Assembly: GCA_022425485.1 (NCBI GenBank)
Contig: JAKMFL010000072.1
Span: 1-64,000, forward strand
DNA from: Alphaproteobacteria bacterium
GTDB lineage: Bacteria; Pseudomonadota; Alphaproteobacteria; Puniceispirillales; Puniceispirillaceae
Reading direction: 5' to 3'
Length of the DNA: 64,000 nt
The notes beneath the pieces are model-generated. The model saw only the letters and a program-made list of their open reading frames with translations, did no database searches and was not told where the DNA came from. Below are positions 40,977 through 53,311 of this stretch, piece by piece; the stretch's first letter is position 1, and the number at the start of each line of letters is the position of its first letter. The position numbers were made by a program, and so were the translations under genes.

Positions 40977-42260
40977 TTAGACGCCAAGCAGTAGACGACG
41001 AGGATCTTCGATAGAATCTTTCACCCGTACCAAGAAAGATACAGCTTCCCGGCCATCAATAATCCGATGATCGTAAGATAGGGCAAGATACATCATTGGG
41101 CGCACTTCAACCTTATCCCCTATCGCAATAGGCCGCTTCTGAATCTTATGCATTCCCAGAATACCACTTTGTGGCGGGTTCAGAATCGGCGTTGACATCA
41201 ATGAGCCATAAACACCGCCATTCGAAATTGTAAAGCTGCCACCAGCCATATCCGCAGGCGTTAATTTACCGTCACGAGCGCGGAGACCGTAATCTGTTAC
41301 CTGCTTTTCAATATCGGCTAGTGATAAATCTTGTGCATCACGTACAACCGGCACGACCAACCCTTGCGGCGTGCCAACCGCTACACCGATATTATAGAAA
41401 TTCTTGTAGATTATATCATCCCCATGAATTTCAGCGTTGACGGCTGGAAATTCCTGAAGGCCGCGGATAACTGCACGCACAAAAAAGCCCATAAAGCCGA
41501 GACGGGCGCCATGTTGCCTTTCAAAATCATCTTTATATTCCGAGCGTAGTGCCAACACTGCGCTCATATCCACCTCATTAAAGGTTGTTAGCATCGCCGC
41601 TGTGTTCTGTGCTTCTTTCAGACGACCCGCGATCATCCGGCGCAAACGCGACATCGGCACACGCTCTTCGCGTGCATCACTTGCGCGTGGCCCAGTTTTG
41701 GCGGGCGCTGGGGCAGATGAAGCTGTTGTCATTTTTGCAGAACCGCTTGCTATCGCTTTTTGCACATCTGCTTTGGTCAGGCGGCCATCTTTACCTGTGC
41801 CGGAAATCGCATTTGGGTTTATATTATTTTCCTCGACCAACTTGCGAACAGCAGGCGATAAAACTGCAGCCGCACCAGAGGGCGCCCCACCAGTATGTGT
41901 CCCACCAGTATGCGTCGAAGCAGCGGCAACTGGCGCAGATGTTTGCGCAGAGGCAGGTGTTGACGCGGCAGCTTCTGGCGCAATTGCTGCTGGCTTTGAT
42001 GCCGGTGTTGTTGTGGCCACTGCCCCTTCATCAACCATACCTAGCAAAGCATCTACTTCTACCGTAGCGCCTTCGCTGGCAACAATATCAGACAAAACAC
42101 CATTTACAGGTGACGGCACTTCAAGGGTGACCTTATCGGTTTCCAACTCAACAATTGGTTCATCAGCCGCGACCGCCTCGCCAGCGCCCTTCATCCATTT
42201 AGCAACCGTTGCTTCGACAACTGATTCGCCAAGAACTGGTACTTTAATTTCAACAGCCAT
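40977..42260 (-). CDS. sucB: 2-oxoglutarate dehydrogenase E2 (dihydrolipoyl succinyltransferase)
   Basis: Core of the 2-oxoglutarate complex, 427 residues: a lipoyl domain with Lys43 in [10 protein letters not shown], an Ala/Thr/Pro linker with a THTGG repeat, the E3/E1-binding domain ([33 protein letters not shown]), and the catalytic domain ending [16 protein letters not shown] with the active-site His. Length is normal. The linker repeat is a short in-frame tandem duplication. It sits between sucA and lpdA. Confidence 0.98.
   Translation of the reverse strand: MAVEIKVPVLGESVVEATVAKWMKGAGEAVAADEPIVELETDKVTLEVPSPVNGVLSDIVASEGATVEVDALLGMVDEGAVATTTPASKPAAIAPEAAASTPASAQTSAPVAAASTHTGGTHTGGAPSGAAAVLSPAVRKLVEENNINPNAISGTGKDGRLTKADVQKAIASGSAKMTTASSAPAPAKTGPRASDAREERVPMSRLRRMIAGRLKEAQNTAAMLTTFNEVDMSAVLALRSEYKDDFERQHGARLGFMGFFVRAVIRGLQEFPAVNAEIHGDDIIYKNFYNIGVAVGTPQGLVVPVVRDAQDLSLADIEKQVTDYGLRARDGKLTPADMAGGSFTISNGGVYGSLMSTPILNPPQSGILGMHKIQKRPIAIGDKVEVRPMMYLALSYDHRIIDGREAVSFLVRVKDSIEDPRRLLLGV
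41886..41915. repeat. 15-bp tandem duplication in the sucB linker
   Basis: CCCACCAGTATGTGT (41886-41900) is followed by CCCACCAGTATGCGT (41901-41915), giving [10 protein letters not shown] in the flexible linker of E2. One mismatch. Confidence 0.9.
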
Positions 42261-42306
42261 ATTATTTCATCCCCACTTAAATCGTCTAATTTTAACAATT
42301 CTATAT

Positions 42307-45159
42307 CTAATGTTTAATTCCCAACGCATCCGCTAAAAGCGTTTCCTGTTCCAATTTGTGACGCGCTGCGGAACCAGTTGCTGGCGAAGCAGCCTCTTTT
42401 CTGCCAGCATAGATTATATCTCTGGTTTTCATGCCAATGTCTTTTATGACATTTTCCAAATGCTCCCGTGCAAAGGTCCATCCGCCCATATTTTTTGGTT
42501 CTTCTTGGCACCAAACCAACTCAGCTTTTGGAGTTTCAGATAAAAGTTCTTTTAATGCCTTTTCGGGGAACGGATACAACTGTTCAATTCTTAATATTCT
42601 GACATTATTTATTTTATCTCTATCTCTAGCTTCCGCTAAGTCATAGAAAACTTTGCCCGAGCATAAAACTACGCGGGTAACAGAATTTAGATTAACTTCC
42701 TCATGATTTTCGTATAACACTCGATGGAAAGAGCTTCCATTTGTGAACTCCTCAATATCAGAGACACATTTTTTATGTCGAAGAAGGGACTTAGGCGTCA
42801 TTACAACCAATGGCTTTCTAAAGTCTCTCTTCAATTGCCTCCGCAACATATGAAAATAATTAGCTGGAGTGGATGGATAGCAAACTTGCATGTTATCTTC
42901 TGCACATAACTGCAAGTACCTCTCTAACCTTGCTGAAGAATGCTCGGGGCCTTGACCTTCATAGCCATGCGGTAGAAGCAATACCAAGCCATTCATGCGC
43001 AACCACTTTGCCTCTCCTGAGCTGATAAACTGGTCAATAACCACCTGAGCCCCATTAGCGAAATCACCAAACTGGGCTTCCCACATTACCAAGGCATTAG
43101 GCTCAGCCATTGCATAACCATATTCAAAACCCATGACTGCAGCCTCAGAAAGAGGAGAATCTATTACCTCAAAGCGCGCTTGTTCGGGATCTAAATTGGA
43201 AAGTGGTACGTAACGTTCTTCTGTGTTTTGGTCTACAAATACGGAATGACGCTGACTAAAAGTCCCGCGTCCACTATCCTGGCCAGACAGTCGTACTGGA
43301 TAACCCTCAAGAAGCAAAGAGCCAAAAGCAAGATGTTCTGCGGTTGCCCAATCAATCCCTTTGCCAGCTTCAATCGCATTTTTACGGGCACCAACGACAC
43401 GCTTCAGTTTTGAATGTGCAGTGAAATTATCTGGGATTGTTGTTATTGTTTTTCCAACACTTTCCAATACATCTTGAGAGCAGGATGTTTTTCCTCTTCT
43501 TGCATCACCATGAGCTTTTCCAAGACCAGTCCACTTCCCCTCCAGCCAGTCAGCCTTGTTTTGCTTGAAAGTAGTGCCCGCCTCAAACTCTTCATCTAAA
43601 AAAGTATTATTGTTATCTACAATTTCCTTCGCTCTGTCTGAGGTTAATATTCCTTCACTAATAAGCTGATTAGCATAGATTTCTCGTGTGCAGGGATGAT
43701 CTTTTATTTTTTTATACATTAAAGGCTGCGTGAAAGATGGCTCATCGCCTTCATTATGACCAAAGCGTCGATAACAAAAAATATCCAAAATGACATCTAT
43801 GTTAAAAGCTTGGTTGAATTCTGTCGCTATTCTAGCAGAATGCACTACAGCTTCTGGGTCATCACCATTAACATGAAGTATTGGCGCCATAACCATTTTA
43901 GCAACATCAGTTGGATAGGGAGATGAACGCGAATAAGCTGGACTTGTTGTAAATCCAATCTGATTATTTACAATAATGTGAATAGTTCCCCCTGAGCGAT
44001 AGCCACGAAGCTTTGAAAAATCAAAGGTTTCCGCGACCACACCCTGGCCAGCAAAGGCAGCATCACCATGCAAAATAATGCCAAGAACTTTGTTTCGCTC
44101 TTTATCCTGAATTTGGTCTTGTTTTGCCCTAACCCTGCCAACAACCACGGGGTCAACAATTTCTAAATGAGATGGATTTGGCGCCAAAGATAAATGAATT
44201 TCATTATCGTCAAAACAACGGTCCGACGACACGCCCATATGATATTTCACATCACCAGACCCACCTGCTTCTTCTGGATTGGCTGGGTTTCCTAGAAATT
44301 CTGAAATAATTGCTCTGAAAGGCTTGTCCATAACATTGTTCAAAATATTAAGTCTACCTCTATGAGGCATACCTACCACAACCTCTTTTATTCCAAGCTG
44401 GCCACCACGCTTCAAAATTTGCTCCATAGCAGGAATCAACGCTTCACCGCCATCCAAACCAAATCTTTTCGTGCCAACATACTTTTTATGGAGAAAACGT
44501 TCAAAGCCATCTGCAGATACTAACTTTTCATAAATTGCAATTTTACCGCGTTCGGTAAATTCGGTACGATTACCAATCGCTTCAATACGCTCCTGAATCC
44601 ACGCTTTTTGATCTGGATCCTGAATATGCATAAATTCCACGCCAATAGTTGCGCAATAGGTGCGCCGCAACACATCTAAAATCTCATTCAAGGTTGCGGT
44701 TTCCAAGCCCAGCACATGGTTTATGAAAATAGGACGGTCAAAATCTTCTGGACCAAATCCATAGGTGGCTGGATCTAACTCTGGATGAATTTCTTTTTCT
44801 TGGAGATCAAGCGGGTCAAGCTGAGCGAGCAAATGCCCCCGAATACGATAGGCGCGAACAAGCATAATGGCTCGCAAACTATCCAAAGTGGCCGAGCGCA
44901 AATCGCCAGCCATCAGATCACGATCGCCGGTAATCCCTTTGGCAACCGCTTTTATCGAGGCCTCAGGATCGTGCGCACCAATTACCTGTGTTGGATCAGT
45001 GCCCCAATCTGGCTGGTATTCTGGCTCGCTAGCCAGTGCCCCAATAGATTGAAACCAGTCTGCCCATTCTGGGTCAACATTGCCTGGATTTGCTGACCAT
45101 GCTTTGTGCATCTCAGCAATAAAAACTGCATTAGCTCCTGACAGAAAACTTGAATCCAT
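42307..45159 (-). CDS. sucA: 2-oxoglutarate dehydrogenase E1
   Basis: Thiamine-diphosphate enzyme that decarboxylates 2-oxoglutarate and succinylates E2; TCA cycle. The 950-residue frame is intact. Motifs: YRIRGHLLAQLDPL, VVVGMPHRGRLNILNNVM, HGDAAFAGQGVVAETF (TPP site), RRFGHNEGDEPSFTQP, FSQRHSVFVDQ, MWEAQFGDFANGAQVVIDQF and LLPHGYEGQGPEHSSARLERYLQL. Composition is uneven: from about 42,440 to 44,560 the gene is mostly 33-40% G+C, while its 5' end (44,880-45,060) is 53-57%. It lies between sucD and sucB. Confidence 0.98.
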   Translation of the reverse strand: MDSSFLSGANAVFIAEMHKAWSANPGNVDPEWADWFQSIGALASEPEYQPDWGTDPTQVIGAHDPEASIKAVAKGITGDRDLMAGDLRSATLDSLRAIMLVRAYRIRGHLLAQLDPLDLQEKEIHPELDPATYGFGPEDFDRPIFINHVLGLETATLNEILDVLRRTYCATIGVEFMHIQDPDQKAWIQERIEAIGNRTEFTERGKIAIYEKLVSADGFERFLHKKYVGTKRFGLDGGEALIPAMEQILKRGGQLGIKEVVVGMPHRGRLNILNNVMDKPFRAIISEFLGNPANPEEAGGSGDVKYHMGVSSDRCFDDNEIHLSLAPNPSHLEIVDPVVVGRVRAKQDQIQDKERNKVLGIILHGDAAFAGQGVVAETFDFSKLRGYRSGGTIHIIVNNQIGFTTSPAYSRSSPYPTDVAKMVMAPILHVNGDDPEAVVHSARIATEFNQAFNIDVILDIFCYRRFGHNEGDEPSFTQPLMYKKIKDHPCTREIYANQLISEGILTSDRAKEIVDNNNTFLDEEFEAGTTFKQNKADWLEGKWTGLGKAHGDARRGKTSCSQDVLESVGKTITTIPDNFTAHSKLKRVVGARKNAIEAGKGIDWATAEHLAFGSLLLEGYPVRLSGQDSGRGTFSQRHSVFVDQNTEERYVPLSNLDPEQARFEVIDSPLSEAAVMGFEYGYAMAEPNALVMWEAQFGDFANGAQVVIDQFISSGEAKWLRMNGLVLLLPHGYEGQGPEHSSARLERYLQLCAEDNMQVCYPSTPANYFHMLRRQLKRDFRKPLVVMTPKSLLRHKKCVSDIEEFTNGSSFHRVLYENHEEVNLNSVTRVVLCSGKVFYDLAEARDRDKINNVRILRIEQLYPFPEKALKELLSETPKAELVWCQEEPKNMGGWTFAREHLENVIKDIGMKTRDIIYAGRKEAASPATGSAARHKLEQETLLADALGIKH

Positions 45160-45298
45160 CCCTAAACTCCGCCCCGATTATAGATCTTCTCTTAAACAAC
45201 ATACTTCAGCTATTCTGCGAGTATCACCTTATTTGACCGCAAAGAGCAAGCAAGGCCTAAAATAAAGACATTGCTATGCTTGTTTGTTTCCAAGCCTG

Positions 45299-46177
45299 TT
45301 AAAACGCTTCTATGGCTTGCTGCAATGCTTCACCAAGCTGCGATGGCGAGCGCGCCATGACAAAACCAGCTTTTTCCATTGCGGCAATTTTATCTACCGC
45401 TGCGCCGCTACCCCCTGCGACAATCGCTCCAGCATGCCCCATCCGGCGTCCCGGCGGTGCTGTCTGCCCTGCGATAAAACCAGCAATAGGCTTTTTATTT
45501 GGGTGGGCTGCATAAAATTCCGCAGCTTCTTCTTCTGCCGAGCCGCCAATTTCACCGATCATAACGATAGATTCTGTGCCATCATCAGATAAGAACATAT
45601 CCAAACAATCAATAAAGTTTGTGCCGTTAACAGGGTCGCCGCCTATACCGATGCAGGTAGATTGACCAAGCCCAATAGCCGAAGTTTGCGCCACCGCTTC
45701 ATAGGTCAAGGTACCAGAGCGAGAAACAATGCCTACACTACCCGTTTTATGGATATGGCCGGGCATAATCCCAATTTTACAGCCCCCCGGCGTGATAATG
45801 CCAGGACAGTTAGGGCCAATCAGACGGCTACCAGAACCCTCTAATGCCCGCTTTACCTCAACCATATCTCGTACCGGAATCCCTTCGGTAATACATACGA
45901 TCAGCGGCATTTCTGCTTCGATAGCTTCAAGGATAGAATCAGCAGCAAATGGCGGCGGCACATAAATAACAGAGGCATTCGCGCCAGTTTGGGCACGCGC
46001 ATCGGCAACCGTGTTAAAGACCGGCAGATCAAGATGGGTTTGCCCGCCCTTACCCGGGGTTACTCCGCCAACCATCTGGGTGCCGTAATCAATAGCTTGC
46101 TGGCTATGAAACGTGCCTTGCGCACCCGTAAAGCCCTGACAGATAACCTTTGTATTTTCATCAACAAGAACAGCCAT
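45299..46177 (-). CDS. sucD: Succinyl-CoA synthetase alpha subunit
   Basis: Forms the phosphohistidine and CoA site of succinyl-CoA ligase. 292 residues: [85 protein letters not shown], and the His in [13 protein letters not shown] (about residue 246) that is phosphorylated. Directly follows sucC with 5 bases between them; a 139-base gap then separates it from sucA. Confidence 0.98.
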   Translation of the reverse strand: MAVLVDENTKVICQGFTGAQGTFHSQQAIDYGTQMVGGVTPGKGGQTHLDLPVFNTVADARAQTGANASVIYVPPPFAADSILEAIEAEMPLIVCITEGIPVRDMVEVKRALEGSGSRLIGPNCPGIITPGGCKIGIMPGHIHKTGSVGIVSRSGTLTYEAVAQTSAIGLGQSTCIGIGGDPVNGTNFIDCLDMFLSDDGTESIVMIGEIGGSAEEEAAEFYAAHPNKKPIAGFIAGQTAPPGRRMGHAGAIVAGGSGAAVDKIAAMEKAGFVMARSPSQLGEALQQAIEAF

Positions 46178-46182
46178 ACTCT

Positions 46183-47349
46183 TTATTCCCCCTTCACCGC
46201 AGCGACGATTTTCTTTGCAGCGTCACCTAAATTATCTGCGGCGATAATATCCAGACCAGATGCGGCCATTATCTCTTTGCCCTTTTCAACATTTGTGCCT
46301 TCGAGACGCACCACCAACGGCTTGGTTAGCCCCAATGTTCTGGCCGCTTCAACCACCCCTTCTGCAATGACATCACAGCGCATAATCCCGCCAAAAATAT
46401 TGACTAAAATACCATCAACATTGTCATCAGATAAAATGATCTTGAAGGCCTCTGTCACACGCTCAGTGGTTGCGCTACCGCCAACATCTAGGAAATTGGC
46501 TGGCTCGCCGCCCTCTAGCTTGATGATATCCATTGTTGCCATGGCAAGGCCCGCGCCATTCACCATACAGCCAATGCTACCATCCAACTTGATATAGTTT
46601 AAGTCAAATTCAGAGGCTTTGACCTCACTTGGATCCTCTTCACTTAAATCGCGCAACGCCAGCACGTCTTTCTGGCGGAACAGGGCGTTATCATCAAACC
46701 CCATCTTCGCATCCAGTGCCAAAAGATCGCCATCATTCGTAACCACTAGCGGATTAATTTCAACAAGGGAGGCATCGCGCTCAATAAAGGCTTTATAGAT
46801 ACCTGCCAGAAAGCCGCCTGCCTGTTTAGCCGTGTTGCCTTCCAGCTTTAGGGCATTGGCGATGCGGCGCACATGATGCGGCTTTAGCCCGGTTGCCGGG
46901 TCAATAGATACCGTAATGATGCGCTCTGGTGTTTCTGCCGCTACCGCCTCAATATCCATGCCGCCCTCTGTTGAAGCGATAATGGTTACTTGGCTAGATA
47001 CGCGGTCTACCAGCATGGACAGATAGAGCTCGCGTCCAATATCACATCCCTGTTCAATATACAGACGCTGAACCTCTTTACCTGCGGGACCTGTTTGATG
47101 GGTTACCAGCACTGAGCCAAGCAGTCTTTCTGCTTCACGCCGCACCTCATCAATGCTCTTAACAACTTTAACACCGCCAGCCTTACCGCGCCCACCTGCA
47201 TGAATTTGGGCTTTTACAACCGTTACAGCCCCATTTAATTTTTCCGCTGCCAATACGGCTTCCTCAACCGTAAAGGCTGGAAACCCTGTCGGGACATTGA
47301 CACCATAATCGCGCAAAAGGGATTTTGCCTGATGTTCATGTATATTCAT
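46183..47349 (-). CDS. sucC: Succinyl-CoA synthetase beta subunit
   Basis: ATP-grasp partner of SucD, 388 residues. [17 protein letters not shown] is the family start; [36 protein letters not shown] and the C-terminal [24 protein letters not shown] follow. Whether ATP or GTP is used cannot be judged. Normal length. It follows mdh by 90 bases in the same direction. Confidence 0.98.
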   Translation of the reverse strand: MNIHEHQAKSLLRDYGVNVPTGFPAFTVEEAVLAAEKLNGAVTVVKAQIHAGGRGKAGGVKVVKSIDEVRREAERLLGSVLVTHQTGPAGKEVQRLYIEQGCDIGRELYLSMLVDRVSSQVTIIASTEGGMDIEAVAAETPERIITVSIDPATGLKPHHVRRIANALKLEGNTAKQAGGFLAGIYKAFIERDASLVEINPLVVTNDGDLLALDAKMGFDDNALFRQKDVLALRDLSEEDPSEVKASEFDLNYIKLDGSIGCMVNGAGLAMATMDIIKLEGGEPANFLDVGGSATTERVTEAFKIILSDDNVDGILVNIFGGIMRCDVIAEGVVEAARTLGLTKPLVVRLEGTNVEKGKEIMAASGLDIIAADNLGDAAKKIVAAVKGE

Positions 47350-47440
47350 AGATTTACTCCCCCAAACTCAAAAACCTAGCTTCTTTAAAAACTTTATCAG
47401 GCTTGCGCCATTACGCTAGAGCCAGATATGAAAAACGGGT

Positions 47441-48415
<975 letters not shown>

Positions 48416-48488
48416 TTAAATACTTTTGAGGCACAGCTAGATTTTTGGATAAAAACTTACCATTCCCCCACTTTTGGGTTTAGCGAAT

Positions 48489-48511
48489 TTACCCTTTTTT
48501 AGCAAGGGTAA
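48489..48511. other. Perfect 8-bp hairpin between zapE and mdh
   Basis: TTACCCTT (48489-48496) and AAGGGTAA (48504-48511) form a perfect 8-bp stem around a 7-base loop. No T-run follows on the minus strand, so it is not a normal terminator; it may be an mRNA processing or stability element. Confidence 0.45.
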
Positions 48512-48581
48512 CATCAGGTGATTTTTACCTATTAATGCGGATAAAAGAAAAAACCTTACTGATAATTTTTTGCTCGCGCTA

Positions 48582-49733
48582 TCAAGTCTCGGCGCGCATC
48601 CCTCTTAGCTGTGCCATTTCTTGCAAGCGCGAACGGGTACGCGCAAACTCAAACGCCCATTGGCCACCTGTATAGATTTCATCTTGCGGGGCAGCTGCGC
48701 TGGTAATAATAAATCGGCCCCGGTCATATAACGCATCCACAAGCCACATAAAACGCCGCGCTTCATTTTGTTCCGCATCGCCCAGCACAGGAATATCACG
48801 CAACATCATACCTGCAAACCGATCAGCTAGCACCAGATAGTCGCGTGCACCAAGCGTTGTACGGCAAATTTCATCAAAATGCACATCTAGCAGATCGCCA
48901 GCAACTTTTTTGAAGGTTAGGCTACGACCAGCCACAATAATCACCTCCTCAAGAAGCGGTGCATCCCCAGACAGACGGGTAAACAGGCCATCTAATTGCA
49001 CGTCAATTGCGTCTTTATCGTGCTGGCTAACACCCCCTGCCAAAACATGCCAACTTGAGACTGTTTGCAACACCCGGCTACGCCAATCGACCCCCTCGCC
49101 AATATGATGAACATCCATCCGCTGTTTTAAACTAGCAATAAAGGGCAGAAATCTATCCCGGTGCAGACCATTTAAGTACAGCTCCTCTGGCAGCCTGTTG
49201 GAAGTGGTGACAAGGATCATACCGCGCGACCATAAGCCATCAAAAAGCCGCTTAATAATCATCGCATCGGCAATATCGCGCACTTCCATCTCGTCAAAAC
49301 AGACAATATGGCCGGGGGCGAGCAGCATATCTGCTGCCACATCTATCGGATCATTCGCCCCTTGCATGCGTGCGCGTTGGATAGCATCTTGAGCGGCAAC
49401 CATGAAATCGTGAAAATGAAAGCGCTGCAGATTTTCCGCCGGAATAGATTTTGCGAATAAATCCATCAACATGGTTTTACCGCGGCCTACCCCGCCATAA
49501 AGATAGATGCCTTTTTGGGGGGATACACTGCCAGATTTCTTGGCGCCAAATAGCCGGCTAACAAACCCGTTACCTTTTGCAGGTGATGCGCCGCGTTTGA
49601 GAAGAATTCCAGAGTTCTGAAGGGCGGTGAACAGCCCATCTAAACACTGCACAGCCCTGTTTTGTCCCGCATCAGAAGATAGCTTGTCATCAGCAAGAAG
49701 CGTCTGATAATGCTCATCTGGCGAGGGTAACAC
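48582..49733 (-). CDS. zapE: Cell-division ATPase ZapE (AFG1 family)
   Basis: AAA+ protein that associates with FtsZ late in division and, in its mitochondrial relative, with respiratory protein turnover. 383 residues: Walker A YGGVGRGKTMLMDLF (residues 79-93), the FHFHDFM segment, Walker B VCFDEMEVRDIADAMI, TTSNRLPEELY and FLPFIASLKQR. It lies between sdhB and mdh, its usual place in the alphaproteobacterial TCA cluster. Confidence 0.95.
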   Translation of the reverse strand: MLPSPDEHYQTLLADDKLSSDAGQNRAVQCLDGLFTALQNSGILLKRGASPAKGNGFVSRLFGAKKSGSVSPQKGIYLYGGVGRGKTMLMDLFAKSIPAENLQRFHFHDFMVAAQDAIQRARMQGANDPIDVAADMLLAPGHIVCFDEMEVRDIADAMIIKRLFDGLWSRGMILVTTSNRLPEELYLNGLHRDRFLPFIASLKQRMDVHHIGEGVDWRSRVLQTVSSWHVLAGGVSQHDKDAIDVQLDGLFTRLSGDAPLLEEVIIVAGRSLTFKKVAGDLLDVHFDEICRTTLGARDYLVLADRFAGMMLRDIPVLGDAEQNEARRFMWLVDALYDRGRFIITSAAAPQDEIYTGGQWAFEFARTRSRLQEMAQLRGMRAET

Positions 49734-49768
49734 GCTGGCATTTCCTGTGCTAAATCAGATAGGGGGTA

Positions 49769-50551
49769 CTAGCCTTGTCTTTGTACCATCAGTTTTTTAA
49801 TCTCGCCGATCGCCTTGCCCGGATTCAGTCCCTTTGGACAAGTCTTTGCGCAATTCATAATCGTATGACAGCGATATAGACGGAACGGATCCTCAAGGGC
49901 ATCCAAACGCTCCCCTGTGAACTCATCACGGCTATCCGCTATCCAGCGATAAGCTTGCAACAGCACAGCTGGCCCTAAATACCGATCCCCATTCCACCAG
50001 TAAGATGGACAAGAGGTTGTGCAGCTAAAGCATAAAACACATTCCCACAACCCATCTAGCTCATCTCGTTCCGCAGGGGATTGTTTGCGCTCCCGCCCTT
50101 TTGGATCAGGGGTTTCTGTTTTCAGCCATGGCTCAACTGACGTAAGCTGGGCATAAGCATGGGTAAGGTCAGGCACTAAATCTTTCACCACCGGCATATG
50201 CGGTAGCGGGTAGATATTAACCTCGCCCTTTACCTCATCAATAGCCTTCAAACAGGCCAGCGTATTACCGCCATCCACATTCATTGAGCAAGACCCGCAA
50301 ATCCCCTCGCGGCAGGAACGCCGAAACGTCAAGCCGGAATCCACCTCATTCTTAATCTTTATGAGCGCATCAAGTACCATAGGCCCACAATCATCAAGGT
50401 CGACTTCGTAGCTATCAATACGCGGATTCTCATCATCCTCTGGAGACCAGCGATAGATATTAAAGGTCTTAGTCCGGCTGGCCGTATCTGGGGCCGCATG
50501 ATGATTACCTTTGGCAACCTTTGAATTTGCTGGCAAACTAAACTGTGCCAT
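49769..50551 (-). CDS. sdhB: Succinate dehydrogenase iron-sulfur subunit
   Basis: Carries electrons from FAD to quinone through three clusters. [2Fe-2S] ligands Cys80, Cys85, Cys88 and Cys100 (CREGICGSC ... LAC), [4Fe-4S] [16 protein letters not shown] and [3Fe-4S] [17 protein letters not shown]. 260 residues, with the first 25 unusually unconserved. Follows sdhA after 42 bases. Confidence 0.98.
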   Translation of the reverse strand: MAQFSLPANSKVAKGNHHAAPDTASRTKTFNIYRWSPEDDENPRIDSYEVDLDDCGPMVLDALIKIKNEVDSGLTFRRSCREGICGSCSMNVDGGNTLACLKAIDEVKGEVNIYPLPHMPVVKDLVPDLTHAYAQLTSVEPWLKTETPDPKGRERKQSPAERDELDGLWECVLCFSCTTSCPSYWWNGDRYLGPAVLLQAYRWIADSRDEFTGERLDALEDPFRLYRCHTIMNCAKTCPKGLNPGKAIGEIKKLMVQRQG

Positions 50552-50593
50552 ATTTGATTACTCCCCTCGGCTCTTAACCCTGCCTGACGCTAA

Positions 50594-52384
50594 CTAGTAC
50601 ACACGCGCGACTGGCGGTACCGGCTGAACTTCATTGGTCAGCGTATTCATAGTCACATCGCGGTAGCCTAGCTCTGAGTGGTTATTTTCATCTAGCCACA
50701 TCACCGTATGCTTCATCCAATTTTCATCATCACGCTCTGGATAATCTTCATGCGCATGCGCACCGCGCGATTCTGTGCGTTGGTGGGCTGATCGCACCGT
50801 AACCAGTGCTTGGCTCATCAGATTTTCTAATTCCAGCGCTTCGATAAGATCTGTATTCCAAACCAGCGAGCGATCTTGAATACCAAGTTCCCCCATGCTA
50901 CCCGCGATTTCATCCATAGATTTCACGCCCTCATCCAAGCTAGAACCAGACCGGAAAACCGCAGCATATTTTTGCATCGCCTTCTGCATATCCAGACGCA
51001 ATGCGCCGACTTTTTCCTTACCCTTTGCGTGACGCATTCTATCCAAACGTTCAATCGCCTTATCGGTTGATTCTTGGCTTGGCGGGGCTAGGGTCGCGCC
51101 GGGCGTTAACACCTCAGAGGCGCGTTGTGCTGCCGCCCGCCCAAATACAACAATATCCAGAAGCGAGTTTGTGCCCAGACGGTTTGCCCCATGAACGGAC
51201 ACACACGCTGCTTCACCAATAGCCATTAGACCATGTGCAACCTTGTTCGGGTCATCCTTGGTCGGCGCCAGAACTTCACCATGATAGTTGGTTGGAATAC
51301 CGCCCATATTATAGTGGACTGTTGGTAAAACGGGTATCGGCTCACGGGTGATATCTACGCCGCAGAAAATCCGCGCTGTCTCTGTAATGCCCGGCAAGCG
51401 TTCATGCAAGGTGTCAGAATCAATATGTTCTAGATGCAACAGGATATGATCCTTGTTCGGGCCAACACCGCGCCCTTCATTAATTTCCATTGTCATCGCC
51501 CGGCTAACCACATCACGGCTTGCTAAATCCTTTGCGGTTGGCGCGTAGCGTTCCATAAAACGCTCACCCTCAGAATTCGTCAGATATCCGCCTTCACCGC
51601 GTGCGCCCTCGGTTATCAGAACACCTGCGCCATAAACGCCTGTTGGATGGAACTGCACGAATTCCATATCTTGCAATGGCAGACCCGCACGCAAGGCCAT
51701 CGCATTACCATCACCTGTACAGGTATGGGCAGAAGTACAAGAGAAATAAACCCGCCCGTACCCACCGGTTGCCAGCACCGTGCGCTGACCAAGGAAACGG
51801 TGCAAAGAGCCATCTTCCATCGATAGTGCCAAAATACCTTGGCAGGCGCCATTATCATCCATAATCAGGTCAATAGCATAATATTCGACGTAAAATTCAG
51901 CCTTGTGGCGCAAGCATTGCTGATACAATGTATGCAAAATCGCATGGCCGGTTCGGTCGGCTGCGGCACAAGCGCGGCGGGCGATATTTTTACCGTAATC
52001 AAGCGTATGACCACCAAAAGGACGCTGATAGATATTGCCATCTTCGGTCCGTGAGAACGGCACGCCATAATGTTCCAACTCAATCACAGACGGAATAGCA
52101 TTACGGCACATATATTCAATAGCATCCTGATCCCCTAGCCAATCAGAGCCCTTGACCGTGTCATACATATGGAATTTCCAGTTATCACCTTCACCCATAT
52201 TATTGAGCGCTGCCCCAATGCCGCCCTGTGCGGCAACGGTGTGAGAGCGCGTTGGGAATACTTTGGTAATACAAGCCGTACGCAAACCAGATGTGGCCAT
52301 ACCAAGCGTTGCTCGCAAGCCAGCCCCGCCAGCCCCAACAACAATCACATCATAATGATGGTCTGTAATTTCATACGCGCTCAT
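50594..52384 (-). CDS. sdhA: Succinate dehydrogenase flavoprotein subunit
   Basis: Oxidises succinate to fumarate. 596 residues from ATG 52384 (a TTG two codons upstream is not needed). [11 protein letters not shown] for FAD ADP binding, His48 in [12 protein letters not shown] for covalent FAD, the active-site HPTG in [26 protein letters not shown], and [19 protein letters not shown]. The sdhCDAB order is standard. Complex II in the inner membrane. Confidence 0.98.
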   Translation of the reverse strand: MSAYEITDHHYDVIVVGAGGAGLRATLGMATSGLRTACITKVFPTRSHTVAAQGGIGAALNNMGEGDNWKFHMYDTVKGSDWLGDQDAIEYMCRNAIPSVIELEHYGVPFSRTEDGNIYQRPFGGHTLDYGKNIARRACAAADRTGHAILHTLYQQCLRHKAEFYVEYYAIDLIMDDNGACQGILALSMEDGSLHRFLGQRTVLATGGYGRVYFSCTSAHTCTGDGNAMALRAGLPLQDMEFVQFHPTGVYGAGVLITEGARGEGGYLTNSEGERFMERYAPTAKDLASRDVVSRAMTMEINEGRGVGPNKDHILLHLEHIDSDTLHERLPGITETARIFCGVDITREPIPVLPTVHYNMGGIPTNYHGEVLAPTKDDPNKVAHGLMAIGEAACVSVHGANRLGTNSLLDIVVFGRAAAQRASEVLTPGATLAPPSQESTDKAIERLDRMRHAKGKEKVGALRLDMQKAMQKYAAVFRSGSSLDEGVKSMDEIAGSMGELGIQDRSLVWNTDLIEALELENLMSQALVTVRSAHQRTESRGAHAHEDYPERDDENWMKHTVMWLDENNHSELGYRDVTMNTLTNEVQPVPPVARVY

Positions 52385-52524
52385 CTTCAACTCTCCACAT
52401 CAGCTATTTCCGCTAGCTGTTTAAACTCTATTTGCCAGAAAATGCTGGCCTATTCTAACCTATGCCGACCCTTATGATAATTATGTTAATCCCTGCGCGT
52501 TACCAGTGGCAGGCTAACAGTTTT

Positions 52525-52911
52525 TTACAATGCGATTTTCAATAAGCTAAGCATGCTTATCGCCCCCAGCAATATCAGCACCATCCGAAGGGCGATAATC
52601 ATCGTCAGCCGGATGCCCTCATGCGCTACATAATCTTCTAAAACGACTTGTAATCCCAAAGCGCTATGCCAAAATCCAACCCCAACAAATAAAATCAGAA
52701 TAGCGGCGTTAAGGGGATGCGAAAGTAAGCGCATGGCACTCTCAAAATCTGCACCAGCCAGCATTACAACAAGCGCGCACATCCACGCAACCAGCCCAAC
52801 CATAGCAATGGCTGTTAGGCGTTGATGCCACCAGTGAGACAGGCCTGATTTTGCCGCACCCAGCCCGCGTGCCTGTGCGAGCGGTGTTTTCATATTATTA
52901 GATTTTAACAT
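52525..52911 (-). CDS. sdhD: Succinate dehydrogenase membrane anchor SdhD
   Basis: A 128-residue membrane subunit with three predicted helices (about 30-52, 60-82, 100-122). The ARGLGAAKSG motif near residue 15 and the heme/quinone region FWHSALGLQVVLEDYV are typical. It is preceded by GAAGGGGGCG. Follows sdhC by 16 bases. Confidence 0.93.
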   Translation of the reverse strand: MLKSNNMKTPLAQARGLGAAKSGLSHWWHQRLTAIAMVGLVAWMCALVVMLAGADFESAMRLLSHPLNAAILILFVGVGFWHSALGLQVVLEDYVAHEGIRLTMIIALRMVLILLGAISMLSLLKIAL

Positions 52912-52927
52912 CTTAAACGCCCCCTTC

Positions 52928-53311
52928 TTACGCTAGGCTATAGACAAGGCCCCAAAGCCCTGCGGTTAGAAGCGCAGCCAACACCAAGACAGCTTGACCT
53001 GATTTATAAATCGCTGGAATGGTCAATCCAATGACCGCATCCCAGAACAAATGACGCACCCCATTACACGCATGGTAGAATAGCGCCACACTATAACCAA
53101 ATAATACCAGCTGGCCCAGCGGGTGCCCAATGATGGTTGTTGCCGCTGCAAAGCTCTCTGGGCCGCTTGCTAACGCTATCAGATATAAGGTGAGCAGAAA
53201 CGTGCCAGAGGACAGGATAATCCCTGTCATACGATGGCTGATAGACATAAGGGCCGGCAAGGGCAGACGATAAACCTGCAAATGCGGCGATAATGGGCGC
53301 TGACGTGCCAT
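52928..53311 (-). CDS. sdhC: Succinate dehydrogenase cytochrome b556 subunit SdhC
   Basis: First gene of sdhCDAB. The 127-residue protein reads MARQRPLSPHLQVYRLPLPALMSISHRMTGIILSSG, whose RPLSPHLxxY and SxxHRxTG motifs mark SdhC, and carries the heme-ligand His in ALFYHACNGVRHLFWD. Three helices are expected. The 190-base upstream gap must hold the operon promoter. Confidence 0.95.
   Translation of the reverse strand: MARQRPLSPHLQVYRLPLPALMSISHRMTGIILSSGTFLLTLYLIALASGPESFAAATTIIGHPLGQLVLFGYSVALFYHACNGVRHLFWDAVIGLTIPAIYKSGQAVLVLAALLTAGLWGLVYSLA

Noticed and set aside
41602-42336. 244-residue open frame on the plus strand, opposite sucB
   Set aside because: It is the mirror of the Ala/Pro-rich sucB linker and lipoyl domain, has biased composition (Ser/Ala/Thr) and no similarity I recognise; sucB is certain.
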